Source of the DNA: Pseudomonadota bacterium
GTDB lineage: Bacteria; Pseudomonadota; Gammaproteobacteria; Burkholderiales; Burkholderiaceae_D
NCBI GenBank assembly: GCA_023449275.1
Contig: JAEXJM010000059.1
Span: 1-32,424 of the forward strand
Reading direction: 5' to 3'
Length of the DNA: 32,424 bases
Below the pieces are notes generated by a model. The model saw only the letters and a program-made list of their open reading frames with translations. It did no database searches and had not been told where the DNA came from. Both the position numbers and the translations under genes were made by a program. Positions 23,823 through 31,989 of this stretch are shown here, piece by piece. The stretch's first letter is position 1. The number at the start of each line of letters is the position of its first letter.

Positions 23823-24734
23823 TCAACGCCGGTTAAGTTGGCCTGATAAAGCGACCCATCCATCATGGCTTTTCCAGACCGTCAAGTTAATATATGGGGC
23901 ATATGCCTCGATCACATCGTTGGCCTGTCCATCAAGAATGCCTGACAAAACCAGAAAACCGTTATTCCTGATGCGTTCAGTCAGGGTTTTCGTCAGAGTC
24001 TTCAATGGACCGGCCAGTATGTTGGCGACGACTATATCATATTGGCGGTCAGGTTCGGAAGAGGTGAACTCATCCGGCAGATAACACGAAAATGCGCAAT
24101 GATTGCGTTCGGCATTTTCATTTGAGGTAATAACCGACTGTGGGTCGATATCCACACCAGTCACATTTCCTGCGCCCAGCTTGATGGCGGCGATTGCCAG
24201 AATACCCGAACCACACCCGTAATCCAGTATGGTCTGGTCTGTTTGCACGTTTTTTTCCAGCCATTCAAGACATAAGCGTGTCGTCGGATGGGAACCGGTG
24301 CCAAAAGCAAGCCCCGGATCAAGCTCAAGCACAATGCCGTTTTGATCCGGAATATCATGCCAGCTTGGTACAATCCAGATTTTCTCGCCAATATGGATTG
24401 GATCGAATTGCGACTGGGTTACGCGAACCCAGTCTTCATCCGGAACTTCACGAATGATAAAAGGAGGAATTTCACTTAATTCGCACTCTTTTGCGGCCTT
24501 TTTTATTATTTCATCGGCATTGGCGTCTTCCGGAAGCAAAGCGATGACACGGCTACGCTGCCAGGCATATTCATTGGAATCTGCACCGGGCTCGTCGAAC
24601 AGAGGCTGCTCTGCGGGAGTTCCAAGATCGGCGTCCTCCACCGTGATGGAGAGTGCTCCCGCGTTCATCAGGGCATCAGAGAACGCAGTTGTCACATCAT
24701 AAGCGACTTCTGCTACAACTTCATTCCAATTCAA
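23823..24734 (-). CDS. prmA: Ribosomal protein L11 methyltransferase
   Basis: A 303-residue S-adenosylmethionine-dependent enzyme that trimethylates ribosomal protein L11. The N-terminal substrate-recognition domain (about residues 1-100) precedes the linker and the Rossmann domain with ELDPGLAFGTGSHPTT, the SAM loop DYGCGSGILAIAA, GVDIDPQSV and the NPPF-like ANILAGPL motif. The start is TTG with GGAG about 7 bases upstream; no ATG is available. It follows accC by 26 bases and overlaps or abuts the DUF3426 gene, so it belongs to the aroQ–accB–accC–prmA operon. Confidence 0.95.
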   Translation of the reverse strand: MNWNEVVAEVAYDVTTAFSDALMNAGALSITVEDADLGTPAEQPLFDEPGADSNEYAWQRSRVIALLPEDANADEIIKKAAKECELSEIPPFIIREVPDEDWVRVTQSQFDPIHIGEKIWIVPSWHDIPDQNGIVLELDPGLAFGTGSHPTTRLCLEWLEKNVQTDQTILDYGCGSGILAIAAIKLGAGNVTGVDIDPQSVITSNENAERNHCAFSCYLPDEFTSSEPDRQYDIVVANILAGPLKTLTKTLTERIRNNGFLVLSGILDGQANDVIEAYAPYINLTVWKSHDGWVALSGQLNRR

Positions 24735-24760
24735 AATAAACTCCAGACGGATTGACCTGA

Positions 24761-26122
24761 TTATTTGTCGGTTTCCGGAAACATTTCAGCCAGTTTATGT
24801 TCCAGATAATGGATGTTGGTACCTCCCTTGATGAAGCTGGGATCATGCATCAATTCACGATGAAGTGCCACATTGGTCTGGATACCTTCAACAACCATTT
24901 CGGTCAGGGCAACCTGCATTCTGCGGATAGCCATATCACGTGTCGGAGCGTAAGCGATAATCTTGCCGATCATGGAATCGTAATAAGGTGGTACACGATA
25001 TCCGGCATAGACATGTGAATCCACTCGCATGCCCGGACCACCCGGTGCGTGCCAGGAAGTGATTTTTCCGGGAGAAGGGAGAAATGTGAAAGGATCTTCC
25101 GCATTGATGCGGCATTCGATGGCATGTCCGATCAAACGGATATCACGTTGGCGGAAGCTCAGTTTTTCACCTGCCGCGATGCGAATCTGTTCCTGAACGA
25201 TATCCACGCCAGTAATCAGTTCTGTAACAGGATGTTCGACCTGGACACGCGTATTCATCTCGATGAAATAGAATTCGCCGTTTTCGTACAGGAATTCGAA
25301 GGTACCTGCGCCACGATAGCCGATTTTCTTGCACGCATCGGCGCAACGATCACCGATACGATCGATCAGTCTGCGGGGAATATCCGGTGCCGGCGCTTCT
25401 TCAATCACTTTCTGGTGGCGGCGTTGCATGGAACAATCACGTTCGCCCAGCCAGATGGCATTCTTGTGGTCGTCGGCAAGTACCTGAATTTCAATATGAC
25501 GCGGGTTTTCAAGGAATTTTTCCATGTAAACCTCAGGATTCCCGAAAGCAGCTCCGGCTTCCGTTTTCGTCGTCGTGACTGCGTTCAGCAGGGAAGCTTC
25601 GGTATGAACGACGCGCATGCCACGACCACCACCACCACCTGCCGCTTTAATGATGACAGGAAAACCTATTCTGCGCGCGATTGCGATGATCTCCTGCGGA
25701 TCATCCGGCAATGCCCCTTCAGAACCTGGCACACATGGAATGCCGGCCTTGATCATGGCTTGCTTGGCACTGACTTTGTCGCCCATCACCCTGATAGATT
25801 CGGAACGGGGGCCAATGAAAACAAAACCAGATTTCTCAACACGTTCTGCAAAATCGGCATTTTCAGAAAGGAAGCCATAACCCGGGTGGATCGCTTCCGC
25901 GTCAGTCACTTCTGCGGCACTGATAATGGCAGGCATGTTCAGATAGCTCAGTGCAGAAGAGGCGGGTCCGATACAAACAGATTCATCAGCGAGTTTGACA
26001 TATTTCGCTTCACGATCCGCTTCCGAATGAACGACAACGGTTTTTATGCCCAGTTCACGGCAGGCACGCTGGATACGCAGCGCAATTTCACCGCGATTGG
26101 CGATAAGGATTTTTTCAAACAT
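24761..26122 (-). CDS. accC: Acetyl-CoA carboxylase, biotin carboxylase subunit
   Basis: A 453-residue ATP-grasp enzyme that carboxylates the biotin on AccB with bicarbonate and ATP, the first half-reaction of fatty-acid synthesis. N-terminal MFEKILIANRGEIALRIQ, HPGYGFLSEN, the glycine-rich loop KAAGGGGGRGMRVV, the ATP/metal region EMNTRVQVEHPVTE and GHAIECRINAEDP are all present. Length matches E. coli AccC. It follows accB after a 72-base gap that holds a terminator-like hairpin, and prmA follows. Confidence 0.98.
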   Translation of the reverse strand: MFEKILIANRGEIALRIQRACRELGIKTVVVHSEADREAKYVKLADESVCIGPASSALSYLNMPAIISAAEVTDAEAIHPGYGFLSENADFAERVEKSGFVFIGPRSESIRVMGDKVSAKQAMIKAGIPCVPGSEGALPDDPQEIIAIARRIGFPVIIKAAGGGGGRGMRVVHTEASLLNAVTTTKTEAGAAFGNPEVYMEKFLENPRHIEIQVLADDHKNAIWLGERDCSMQRRHQKVIEEAPAPDIPRRLIDRIGDRCADACKKIGYRGAGTFEFLYENGEFYFIEMNTRVQVEHPVTELITGVDIVQEQIRIAAGEKLSFRQRDIRLIGHAIECRINAEDPFTFLPSPGKITSWHAPGGPGMRVDSHVYAGYRVPPYYDSMIGKIIAYAPTRDMAIRRMQVALTEMVVEGIQTNVALHRELMHDPSFIKGGTNIHYLEHKLAEMFPETDK

Positions 26123-26161
26123 AATTTGGTGGCGATTGTTCCGTAAATCGAAAATAACGAC

Positions 26162-26181
26162 AAAAAGAGCGATTTTCGCTC
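26162..26181 (-). terminator. Terminator-like hairpin between accB and accC
   Basis: On the minus strand GAGCGA-AAA-TCGCTC (26181-26167) is a perfect 6-bp stem followed directly by five T (26166-26162). It lies inside the 72-base accB–accC gap. It may cause partial termination, lowering accC relative to accB, or protect an accB mRNA end. Confidence 0.65.
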
Positions 26182-26194
26182 AATTTAAGCGTAT

Positions 26195-26683
26195 TTAACC
26201 AATAACAAACAGCGGTTGGCCGAATTCGACTGGTTCGCCGTTTTCTACAAGAATCTGTTTGATGACACCCGAAGTCTCTGCCTCGATCTCGTTTAAGAGT
26301 TTCATCGCTTCGATGATACACAGTGTATCGCCCTGTTTTACCGGAGAACCAACTTCCACATAGGATGGATTGCCTGGAGCCGGCGCACTGTAAAATGTGC
26401 CAACCATTGGCGATTTTACAACGTGACCTTCCATCACCGCGTTTTCAGCCACGACTTCTGTTGCGACCGCTACCGGAGGGGCGGTCACACCTTGCGGCAT
26501 ACCCGGGACAGGTTGCATATATTGCTGGGGCATAACTGCAGGAGCCTGCATGACATAAGATTGCCCCTGTACGGCAGAGTTTTTCGCAATGCGAACTTTG
26601 CTTTCGCCTTCAGTCACTTCAAGCTCAGCTATTTCAGATTCGGCAACGAGGTCGATCAAGGTCTTTAATTTACGTAAATCCAT
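26195..26683 (-). CDS. accB: Biotin carboxyl carrier protein of acetyl-CoA carboxylase
   Basis: A 162-residue carrier. The N-terminal dimerisation part begins MDLRKLKTLIDLVAESEIAE, then comes a Pro/Ala/Met/Gln-rich flexible linker, and the C-terminal biotinyl domain has SPMVGTFYSAPAPGNPSYV, the thumb region, and the biotin-accepting Lys in IEAMKLLNE. It carries the biotin that shuttles between AccC and the AccA/AccD carboxyltransferase. It lies between aroQ and accC as is usual in related bacteria. Confidence 0.97.
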   Translation of the reverse strand: MDLRKLKTLIDLVAESEIAELEVTEGESKVRIAKNSAVQGQSYVMQAPAVMPQQYMQPVPGMPQGVTAPPVAVATEVVAENAVMEGHVVKSPMVGTFYSAPAPGNPSYVEVGSPVKQGDTLCIIEAMKLLNEIEAETSGVIKQILVENGEPVEFGQPLFVIG

Positions 26684-26718
26684 ATAAATCCCGCAAAAAT
26701 GCTGTTAAAAGTTGGTAA

Positions 26719-27153
26719 TTAATATTTGAGAGCGTGTTCAATAGCCATACGGTATCCATCCACTCCAAAACCGCATATTACACCTTTTGCGATGGAAGAC
26801 AGGAAAGAATGATGACGGAAAGGCTCACGTTGGTGGATGTTGGAGATATGAACCTCATAAAAGGGGATGGCGACCCCGGACAAGGCATCTCTTAACGAGA
26901 CACTTGTATGAGTCAGTCCGCCCGGATTAATGATAATGGCATCGATATTCTGGGTACGAGCCTGGTGGATGCGATCGATCAGGTCTCCTTCGTGATTGCT
27001 TTGAAAACTGGCAAATTGACCTCCTGCGGCTTCAACCTGCGATTTGGCGGTTGCAACAACATCATCCAGAGTCGTTTTTCCGTAAACGTCCGGTTCGCGT
27101 GTGCCAAGCAGGTTCAGGTTTGGGCCGTTCAGCAGAAGAATGTTTTTTGCCAT
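26719..27153 (-). CDS. aroQ: 3-dehydroquinate dehydratase, type II
   Basis: A 144-residue shikimate-pathway enzyme of the dodecameric type II family. NGPNLNLLGTREPDVYG carries the catalytic Tyr, SNHEGDLIDRIH the substrate loop, INPGGLTHTSVSLRDAL the active-site Asn and the carboxylate-binding Ser, and EVHISNIHQREPFRHHS the catalytic His. It converts 3-dehydroquinate to 3-dehydroshikimate in the cytosol. Length is typical. It heads the leftward accB–accC–prmA group; a 90-base gap upstream holds a small CGTCA-AA-TGACG palindrome but no convincing promoter. Confidence 0.97.
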   Translation of the reverse strand: MAKNILLLNGPNLNLLGTREPDVYGKTTLDDVVATAKSQVEAAGGQFASFQSNHEGDLIDRIHQARTQNIDAIIINPGGLTHTSVSLRDALSGVAIPFYEVHISNIHQREPFRHHSFLSSIAKGVICGFGVDGYRMAIEHALKY

Positions 27154-27244
27154 GGCTTGTAAAAATTGCTTTTCAATTGGATTTTCAGCATTTTGCCGTC
27201 AAATGACGTAAAGAGGCAAGGAAAAACGCCTGGAATATAAAAAA

Positions 27245-27868
27245 TTATTCAGTTTCAGGCAGGTTCCCCTGACTGATCAATTGCTGCAAGCCTGCAATAT
27301 TGGTTCTGGCAAAATGGGCGCCGAAAAGTTTCCCTGACTTGCGAATATCGTCGGATTCATAAACAGTCAGATGGGCGATTTCATCATGCCACATGAAATG
27401 AATCGTTTCGATGACATGCCCTTTTCCCCGAAAATGAGGCAATTCCGACACATCGAAATCAATACCGCGGTTGAGAAGAAAGATTTCGACGTCTTTTACA
27501 TTATCCGTAAACAACTGAAGATGAATGTCGCTATGTTCGCCGCCTGTGCCATTCAGGATGGCGCCGGTAATATAGGGATTGAACTCTTCCAGTTCTTTCA
27601 TCAATTTCAGGGAAAGTGTGCGTAAGTGCAACAATCGCGCAGGCTGTGAATCGGCAAGAAAAAGCTCATTATACAATTTTACTTCTTTTTCGATCATCAG
27701 ATTGTCCGGAAGGATTTCACCTCTCACCCGGTTGTTTCCCAGTATTTGCCGGGCCGCCTTGCGCTTGGCGACTTCGTAACCCGCTCCTTCCTCTGCTATC
27801 ATGCGAGCGGCGGCAATAGCGATTTCCTGTCGTAAATTGGCAATATCGATTAAACGGTTGATTGTCAT
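27245..27868 (-). CDS. Conserved protein with a nucleotidyltransferase-like motif, function unknown
   Basis: A 207-residue cytosolic protein without signal or membrane segments. The N-terminal half is helical and basic (AAARMIAEEGAGYEVAKRKA). The C-terminal half contains GAILNGTGGEHSDIHLQLF, resembling the G-S-x-x-x-x-S-D-I-x-L motif of minimal nucleotidyltransferases, but with His where these enzymes usually have the second Asp. Whether it is catalytic is therefore uncertain. A protein of this type occurs next to mpl in related genomes as far as I recall. I start at ATG 27868 (MTINRLIDIANLR); the upstream GTG extension looks non-conserved. It diverges from mpl. Confidence 0.75.
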   Translation of the reverse strand: MTINRLIDIANLRQEIAIAAARMIAEEGAGYEVAKRKAARQILGNNRVRGEILPDNLMIEKEVKLYNELFLADSQPARLLHLRTLSLKLMKELEEFNPYITGAILNGTGGEHSDIHLQLFTDNVKDVEIFLLNRGIDFDVSELPHFRGKGHVIETIHFMWHDEIAHLTVYESDDIRKSGKLFGAHFARTNIAGLQQLISQGNLPETE

Positions 27869-27942
27869 GTTTGAGTAAATCCCGGCGAAAACTGCCACGT
27901 ATCGTTTAAAATTTTCTGAACTTATTAATTGATCGACGCATC

Positions 27943-29328
27943 ATGCATATTCATATCCTTGGTATTTGCGGAACCTTCATGGGAGGAGTCGCTGTTTTGG
28001 CAAAAGCGGCAGGGCATACAGTAACCGGTTGTGATGCGAATGTCTATCCGCCCATGAGCACACAATTGCAAGAGCAGGGAATCGAACTGATCAATGGCTA
28101 TGATGAGAAGCAGATTGAACTGAAACCCGATTTGTTTGTCATTGGCAACGTCGTTTCAAGAGGCAATCCGCTGATGGAAGCCATCCTGAATCGCGGGCTG
28201 CCGTATGTATCGGGGCCACAGTGGATCGGAGAGCACATTTTAAATGATAAATGGGTTCTTGGCGTGGCGGGAACGCATGGCAAGACGACGACGACGTCCA
28301 TGCTGGCGTGGATATTGGAAGATGCAGGCTATTCGCCGGGCTTTCTGATCGGCGGGGTTCCGCTGAATTTCGATATTTCAGCACGTTTGCACGGCGAGCA
28401 GGAATCTTCTTTCTTTGTTATCGAGGCGGATGAATATGATACGGCTTTCTTCGATAAAAGAAGCAAATTCGTCCACTATCGCCCGAAAACAGCCATATTG
28501 AATAATCTGGAATACGATCATGCCGATATTTTTCCCGATATCGGGGCCATTGAAACGCAATTTCACCATCTGATCCGAACGGTAGCAGGAAATGGTCGGC
28601 TGATCGTCAATAGTCGGGAACCTGCACTCAAACGGGTCGTTGAGCGTGGCTGCTGGAGTGAAAAAGAATGGTTTGGCGTGCAAGGAAAAGATTCCTGGTC
28701 GTTAATGGATAGGGAAGACAGCGATTTTGACGTATTTTTTGATGGAAAATTCCAGGGGACGGTACATTGGGATTTGACAGGAGAGCACAATCGCCTGAAT
28801 GCGCTGGCGGCAATCGCTGCAGCTCGCCATGTTGGCATCAGGCCTGAACAGGCCATTGATTCCTTATCCCGTTTCAAAAATGTGAAAAGACGCATGGAAT
28901 GCCGCGGAAATGTCGCAGGCGTCACGGTATATGATGATTTCGCCCATCACCCCACGGCGATCGCGACCACGATTGCCGGATTGAAGAAAAAGACAGGTAC
29001 CAGATCAAATGGGCGTATTCTGGCTGTTCTTGAACCACGTTCCAATACGATGAAGCTGGGGGTGATGAAACAGGCATTGCCGCAAAGTCTGCTGGAAGCG
29101 GATCTGGTTTTTGGTTACGGAGCGGAAGAAGGCAAAAATGCGTTGGGATGGAATCTGGCTGAAGCTCTTTCTCCATTGGGATCAAAAGCGAAGGTGTTCA
29201 GTGATATTGACTTGCTCGTCGATGATATCGCGGCTGAGGCACGTCCGGGGGATCATGTCCTGGTGATGAGTAATGGCGGATTTGGCGGCATTCATCAGAA
29301 AATACTCGATAAGTTATCGGTAAAATAA
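27943..29328 (+). CDS. mpl: UDP-N-acetylmuramate:L-alanyl-gamma-D-glutamyl-meso-diaminopimelate ligase
   Basis: A 461-residue Mur-ligase-family enzyme that reattaches recycled murein tripeptide to UDP-MurNAc. The N-terminal MHIHILGICGTFMGGVAVLA is characteristic of Mpl, as against the similar MurC. The ATP loop is GVAGTHGKTTTTSML around residues 107-121. EADEYDTAFFDKRSKF and TGEHNRLNALAAIAAA mark the central domain, and YDDFAHHPTAI and EPRSNTMKLGVMK the C-terminal part. Length fits. It starts a rightward cluster with yqiA and rnb; yqiA follows within 10 bases. Together with MltA and the Slt-type enzyme in this window it suggests active peptidoglycan recycling. Confidence 0.97.
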   Translation: MHIHILGICGTFMGGVAVLAKAAGHTVTGCDANVYPPMSTQLQEQGIELINGYDEKQIELKPDLFVIGNVVSRGNPLMEAILNRGLPYVSGPQWIGEHILNDKWVLGVAGTHGKTTTTSMLAWILEDAGYSPGFLIGGVPLNFDISARLHGEQESSFFVIEADEYDTAFFDKRSKFVHYRPKTAILNNLEYDHADIFPDIGAIETQFHHLIRTVAGNGRLIVNSREPALKRVVERGCWSEKEWFGVQGKDSWSLMDREDSDFDVFFDGKFQGTVHWDLTGEHNRLNALAAIAAARHVGIRPEQAIDSLSRFKNVKRRMECRGNVAGVTVYDDFAHHPTAIATTIAGLKKKTGTRSNGRILAVLEPRSNTMKLGVMKQALPQSLLEADLVFGYGAEEGKNALGWNLAEALSPLGSKAKVFSDIDLLVDDIAAEARPGDHVLVMSNGGFGGIHQKILDKLSVK

Positions 29329-29337
29329 GGGATCTTC

Positions 29338-29970
29338 ATGATTTTGTATTTGCATGGGTTTCAGTCTTCTCCAAATTCTTTCAAGGCGCAATTGATAGAA
29401 GGAAAATTAAAGCGGTTGAAACGGCAGAATGAGTATATCTGTCCTCAATTATCGTCATCTCCAGAGAAATCGATTGAACTTGCACTCAAATCAGCTCGTC
29501 AATATTCTTCAAAGCCCATTGCGGTAATCGGTTCTTCATTGGGCGGTTACTATGCGAACTGGATCGCGGAAGAACTGGAATGCCGGGCTGTATTGTTAAA
29601 TCCGGTAATCGATCCCTGGAAAATCAGAATATTGGGCGACAGTCCGGACAGAAGCGATCTCAGGGTACGTGAATGGCTTGAATTTACTGAAACATATGAA
29701 AAAGAACTCGAATCAATACGGGTAACAAAGATTACCCGGCCAGACAGATATATGCTGATTGCCGCCACAGGGGATCAATTACTGGACTGGAAAATGATGC
29801 AAATGCATTATGAGGGTGCGAAACAGATCATTATTGATGGCAGTGATCATGGTTTGTCCGATTTTGAGCAATATATTGATGACGTGCTGTCATTTTGTGG
29901 AATTGGTGATCCCGGCCAGATAAAAAACGAGTGCCAAAATAAAAAACTGAATCATAGAATAGAGCGGTGA
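29338..29970 (+). CDS. yqiA: YqiA-like alpha/beta-hydrolase esterase
   Basis: A 210-residue serine hydrolase. The N-terminal strand and oxyanion region is MILYLHGFQSSPNSFKA, the nucleophile elbow is IGSSLGGYYA, and the catalytic His lies in DGSDHGLSDF. The compact architecture, with no lid insertion, matches the YqiA/UPF0227 esterase family acting on short-chain acyl esters; the natural substrate is not known. AAGGGAT precedes the ATG. The C-terminal 20 residues, after the hydrolase fold, are Lys/Asn-rich and appear variable. The stop codon directly touches the rnb start, so translation is probably coupled. Confidence 0.88.
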   Translation: MILYLHGFQSSPNSFKAQLIEGKLKRLKRQNEYICPQLSSSPEKSIELALKSARQYSSKPIAVIGSSLGGYYANWIAEELECRAVLLNPVIDPWKIRILGDSPDRSDLRVREWLEFTETYEKELESIRVTKITRPDRYMLIAATGDQLLDWKMMQMHYEGAKQIIIDGSDHGLSDFEQYIDDVLSFCGIGDPGQIKNECQNKKLNHRIER

Positions 29971-31923
29971 ATGAATTTATTTTTTGAAGAATCTGGCGAA
30001 TTTAAAACGGGTGGCATACTGAATCAGGTCGGTGAGGCGTTTCAGGTAGAGCTTGCGGGGGGCAAACGAACAAAGGTTCGTGCACGGGATGTTTTGTTTC
30101 AGTTCAGTTCGCATGAACCTGCGGAACTGATTTCAGAAGCCGCACAGATCTCGGAAGAAATCGATCTGGATTTCCTGTGGGAAGTGGCTGGAGAAAATGA
30201 ATTTGATTATCAGGATTTGGGAAAAGAATATTTCGGACATGATCTGAAACCGGAGGAAGCGGCTGCATTGTTGTTCAGATTGCATTCCGCCCCCATCTAT
30301 TTTTATAAAAAGGGCAAAGGCCGCTACAAGGCTGCTCCGGAAAAATCCTTGAAGGCGGCGCTGGCCAGTCTGGAAAAGAAGCGCCAGCAGGCAATCATAC
30401 AGCAACAATATGTGGAAGAGCTTGTTCAGGGACGGTTGCCGGATCCTCTCAAAAACAATGCGGTTGCACTCTTGTGCAAGCCGGATAAAAACAGTATCGA
30501 ATATAAAGCGCTGGTAACGGCGTGTGATACCTTGCATACTTCACCGGAACGTCTGCTGCTTGATCTGGGTGGCATCGCCAATCCGAAAGAATTGCATCTT
30601 GCCCGGTTTTTGCTGGAAAACTTCCCTAAAGGTACGAAATTTCCGCAAATCGATGTCCCTGATCCGGTGCTGGATTTGCCTGAAGCTGAGGTTAATGCCT
30701 TTTCCATCGATGACATTACGACCACAGAAATAGATGATGCCTTTTCTGTAACGACATTACCCAATGGACATGTGCGCATCGGTATTCATATCGCTGCGCC
30801 GGCATTGGGTATGCAACCGGACGATGCACTCGATGAAATCGCAAAAAAGCGTCTTTCTACAGTCTATATGCCGGGCGACAAAATCACCATGTTGCCCGAT
30901 GAACTGGTCAATCGGTTTACCTTGAGTGCCGGTGAAAGACGGCCAGCCATGAGTTTGTATGCGACACTCAATCCGGAAGACTGGTCTGTCATCGAGACGG
31001 AAACCCGGGCAGAAATGATTCGTGTTGCTGAAAATCTGCGTCATAACGATCTTGACAGCCTGATAACGCCTGACAGCCTTGAAAATGGGGAAGGGGATTA
31101 TCCCCACAAGGAAGATATCGCTGTTTTATGGCGTTGTTCACAGGTTTTCGAACAGAGACGGATGGCGAAACGCGAAGCTTTCGGTTTGCGGCCGGAACAG
31201 AACAATCGCGTGGATTTCAATTTTTATGTCGATGAAAACGACATTGTGACCATCGAACGCCGCAGGCGGACTGCGCCATTGGACAGGATTGTGGCAGAGC
31301 TGATGATTTTCGCGAACAGTTCCTGGGGAAAACTGTTGCAGGAGCATGGAATTCCCGGCATTTACCGAAGTCAGGGAGGAAGCCCGGGTGGTTGGTTGAA
31401 CCGGATGCAAGTCAAAATGGTGACGCATGCTGCGCCCCATCAGGGGCTGGGAGTTGACCAGTATGCATGGTGTACTTCTCCGCTTCGGCGTTACACCGAC
31501 CTCGTCAACCAGTGGCAAATTCTGGCTTGTGTCAGGTATGGAATCACTGCGCCATTGTCGGCACCATTCAAGCCTAAAGACGCCAGTTTGTTCGCCATTG
31601 TAAGTGCGTTCGATTCCGTTTACAGCACTTACGGAGAGTTTCAGTCAAAGATGGAACGTTACTGGTGTCTGCGCTGGTTGTACCAAAACAATGTCAGGCA
31701 GACTGAAGCTGTTGTCATCAGAGATGAAATGTTGCGTCTTGTCGATATACCACTGACTATTGCCATGCCGGGAATGAGGCCGTTGGCTCGTGGCACACAG
31801 GTTCGGGTCGATCTGATACGCTGGGATGAGGTCGATTTGTCTGTCGAGGCTCGTGTGCTTGATGTGACGGACAATGTCGATGAGGCGACGTCCGCTGAAA
31901 ACGAAGAAGAACTGCCAGAGTAA
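29971..31923 (+). CDS. rnb: RNase II family (RNB-domain) 3'-5' exoribonuclease
   Basis: A 650-residue protein. The N-terminal region (about residues 1-200) contains degenerate cold-shock-like and helical parts. The RNB catalytic domain includes AFSIDDITTTEIDDAFSV with the metal-binding Asp residues, GIHIAAPA, YMPGDKITMLPDELVNRFTL, and the C-terminal WCTSPLRRYTDLVNQWQ. It degrades single-stranded RNA processively from the 3' end. The C-terminal S1-like part is short. RNB proteins of this type next to mpl and yqiA are annotated ribonuclease II or VacB in betaproteobacteria. The ATG follows the yqiA stop with no gap. Confidence 0.9.
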   Translation: MNLFFEESGEFKTGGILNQVGEAFQVELAGGKRTKVRARDVLFQFSSHEPAELISEAAQISEEIDLDFLWEVAGENEFDYQDLGKEYFGHDLKPEEAAALLFRLHSAPIYFYKKGKGRYKAAPEKSLKAALASLEKKRQQAIIQQQYVEELVQGRLPDPLKNNAVALLCKPDKNSIEYKALVTACDTLHTSPERLLLDLGGIANPKELHLARFLLENFPKGTKFPQIDVPDPVLDLPEAEVNAFSIDDITTTEIDDAFSVTTLPNGHVRIGIHIAAPALGMQPDDALDEIAKKRLSTVYMPGDKITMLPDELVNRFTLSAGERRPAMSLYATLNPEDWSVIETETRAEMIRVAENLRHNDLDSLITPDSLENGEGDYPHKEDIAVLWRCSQVFEQRRMAKREAFGLRPEQNNRVDFNFYVDENDIVTIERRRRTAPLDRIVAELMIFANSSWGKLLQEHGIPGIYRSQGGSPGGWLNRMQVKMVTHAAPHQGLGVDQYAWCTSPLRRYTDLVNQWQILACVRYGITAPLSAPFKPKDASLFAIVSAFDSVYSTYGEFQSKMERYWCLRWLYQNNVRQTEAVVIRDEMLRLVDIPLTIAMPGMRPLARGTQVRVDLIRWDEVDLSVEARVLDVTDNVDEATSAENEEELPE

Positions 31924-31989
31924 AAGGTGTATAGTAGTTACGCATAAATTCTTTTGAAATACAAGCGTATAGATTATTATTTTGGTCAG

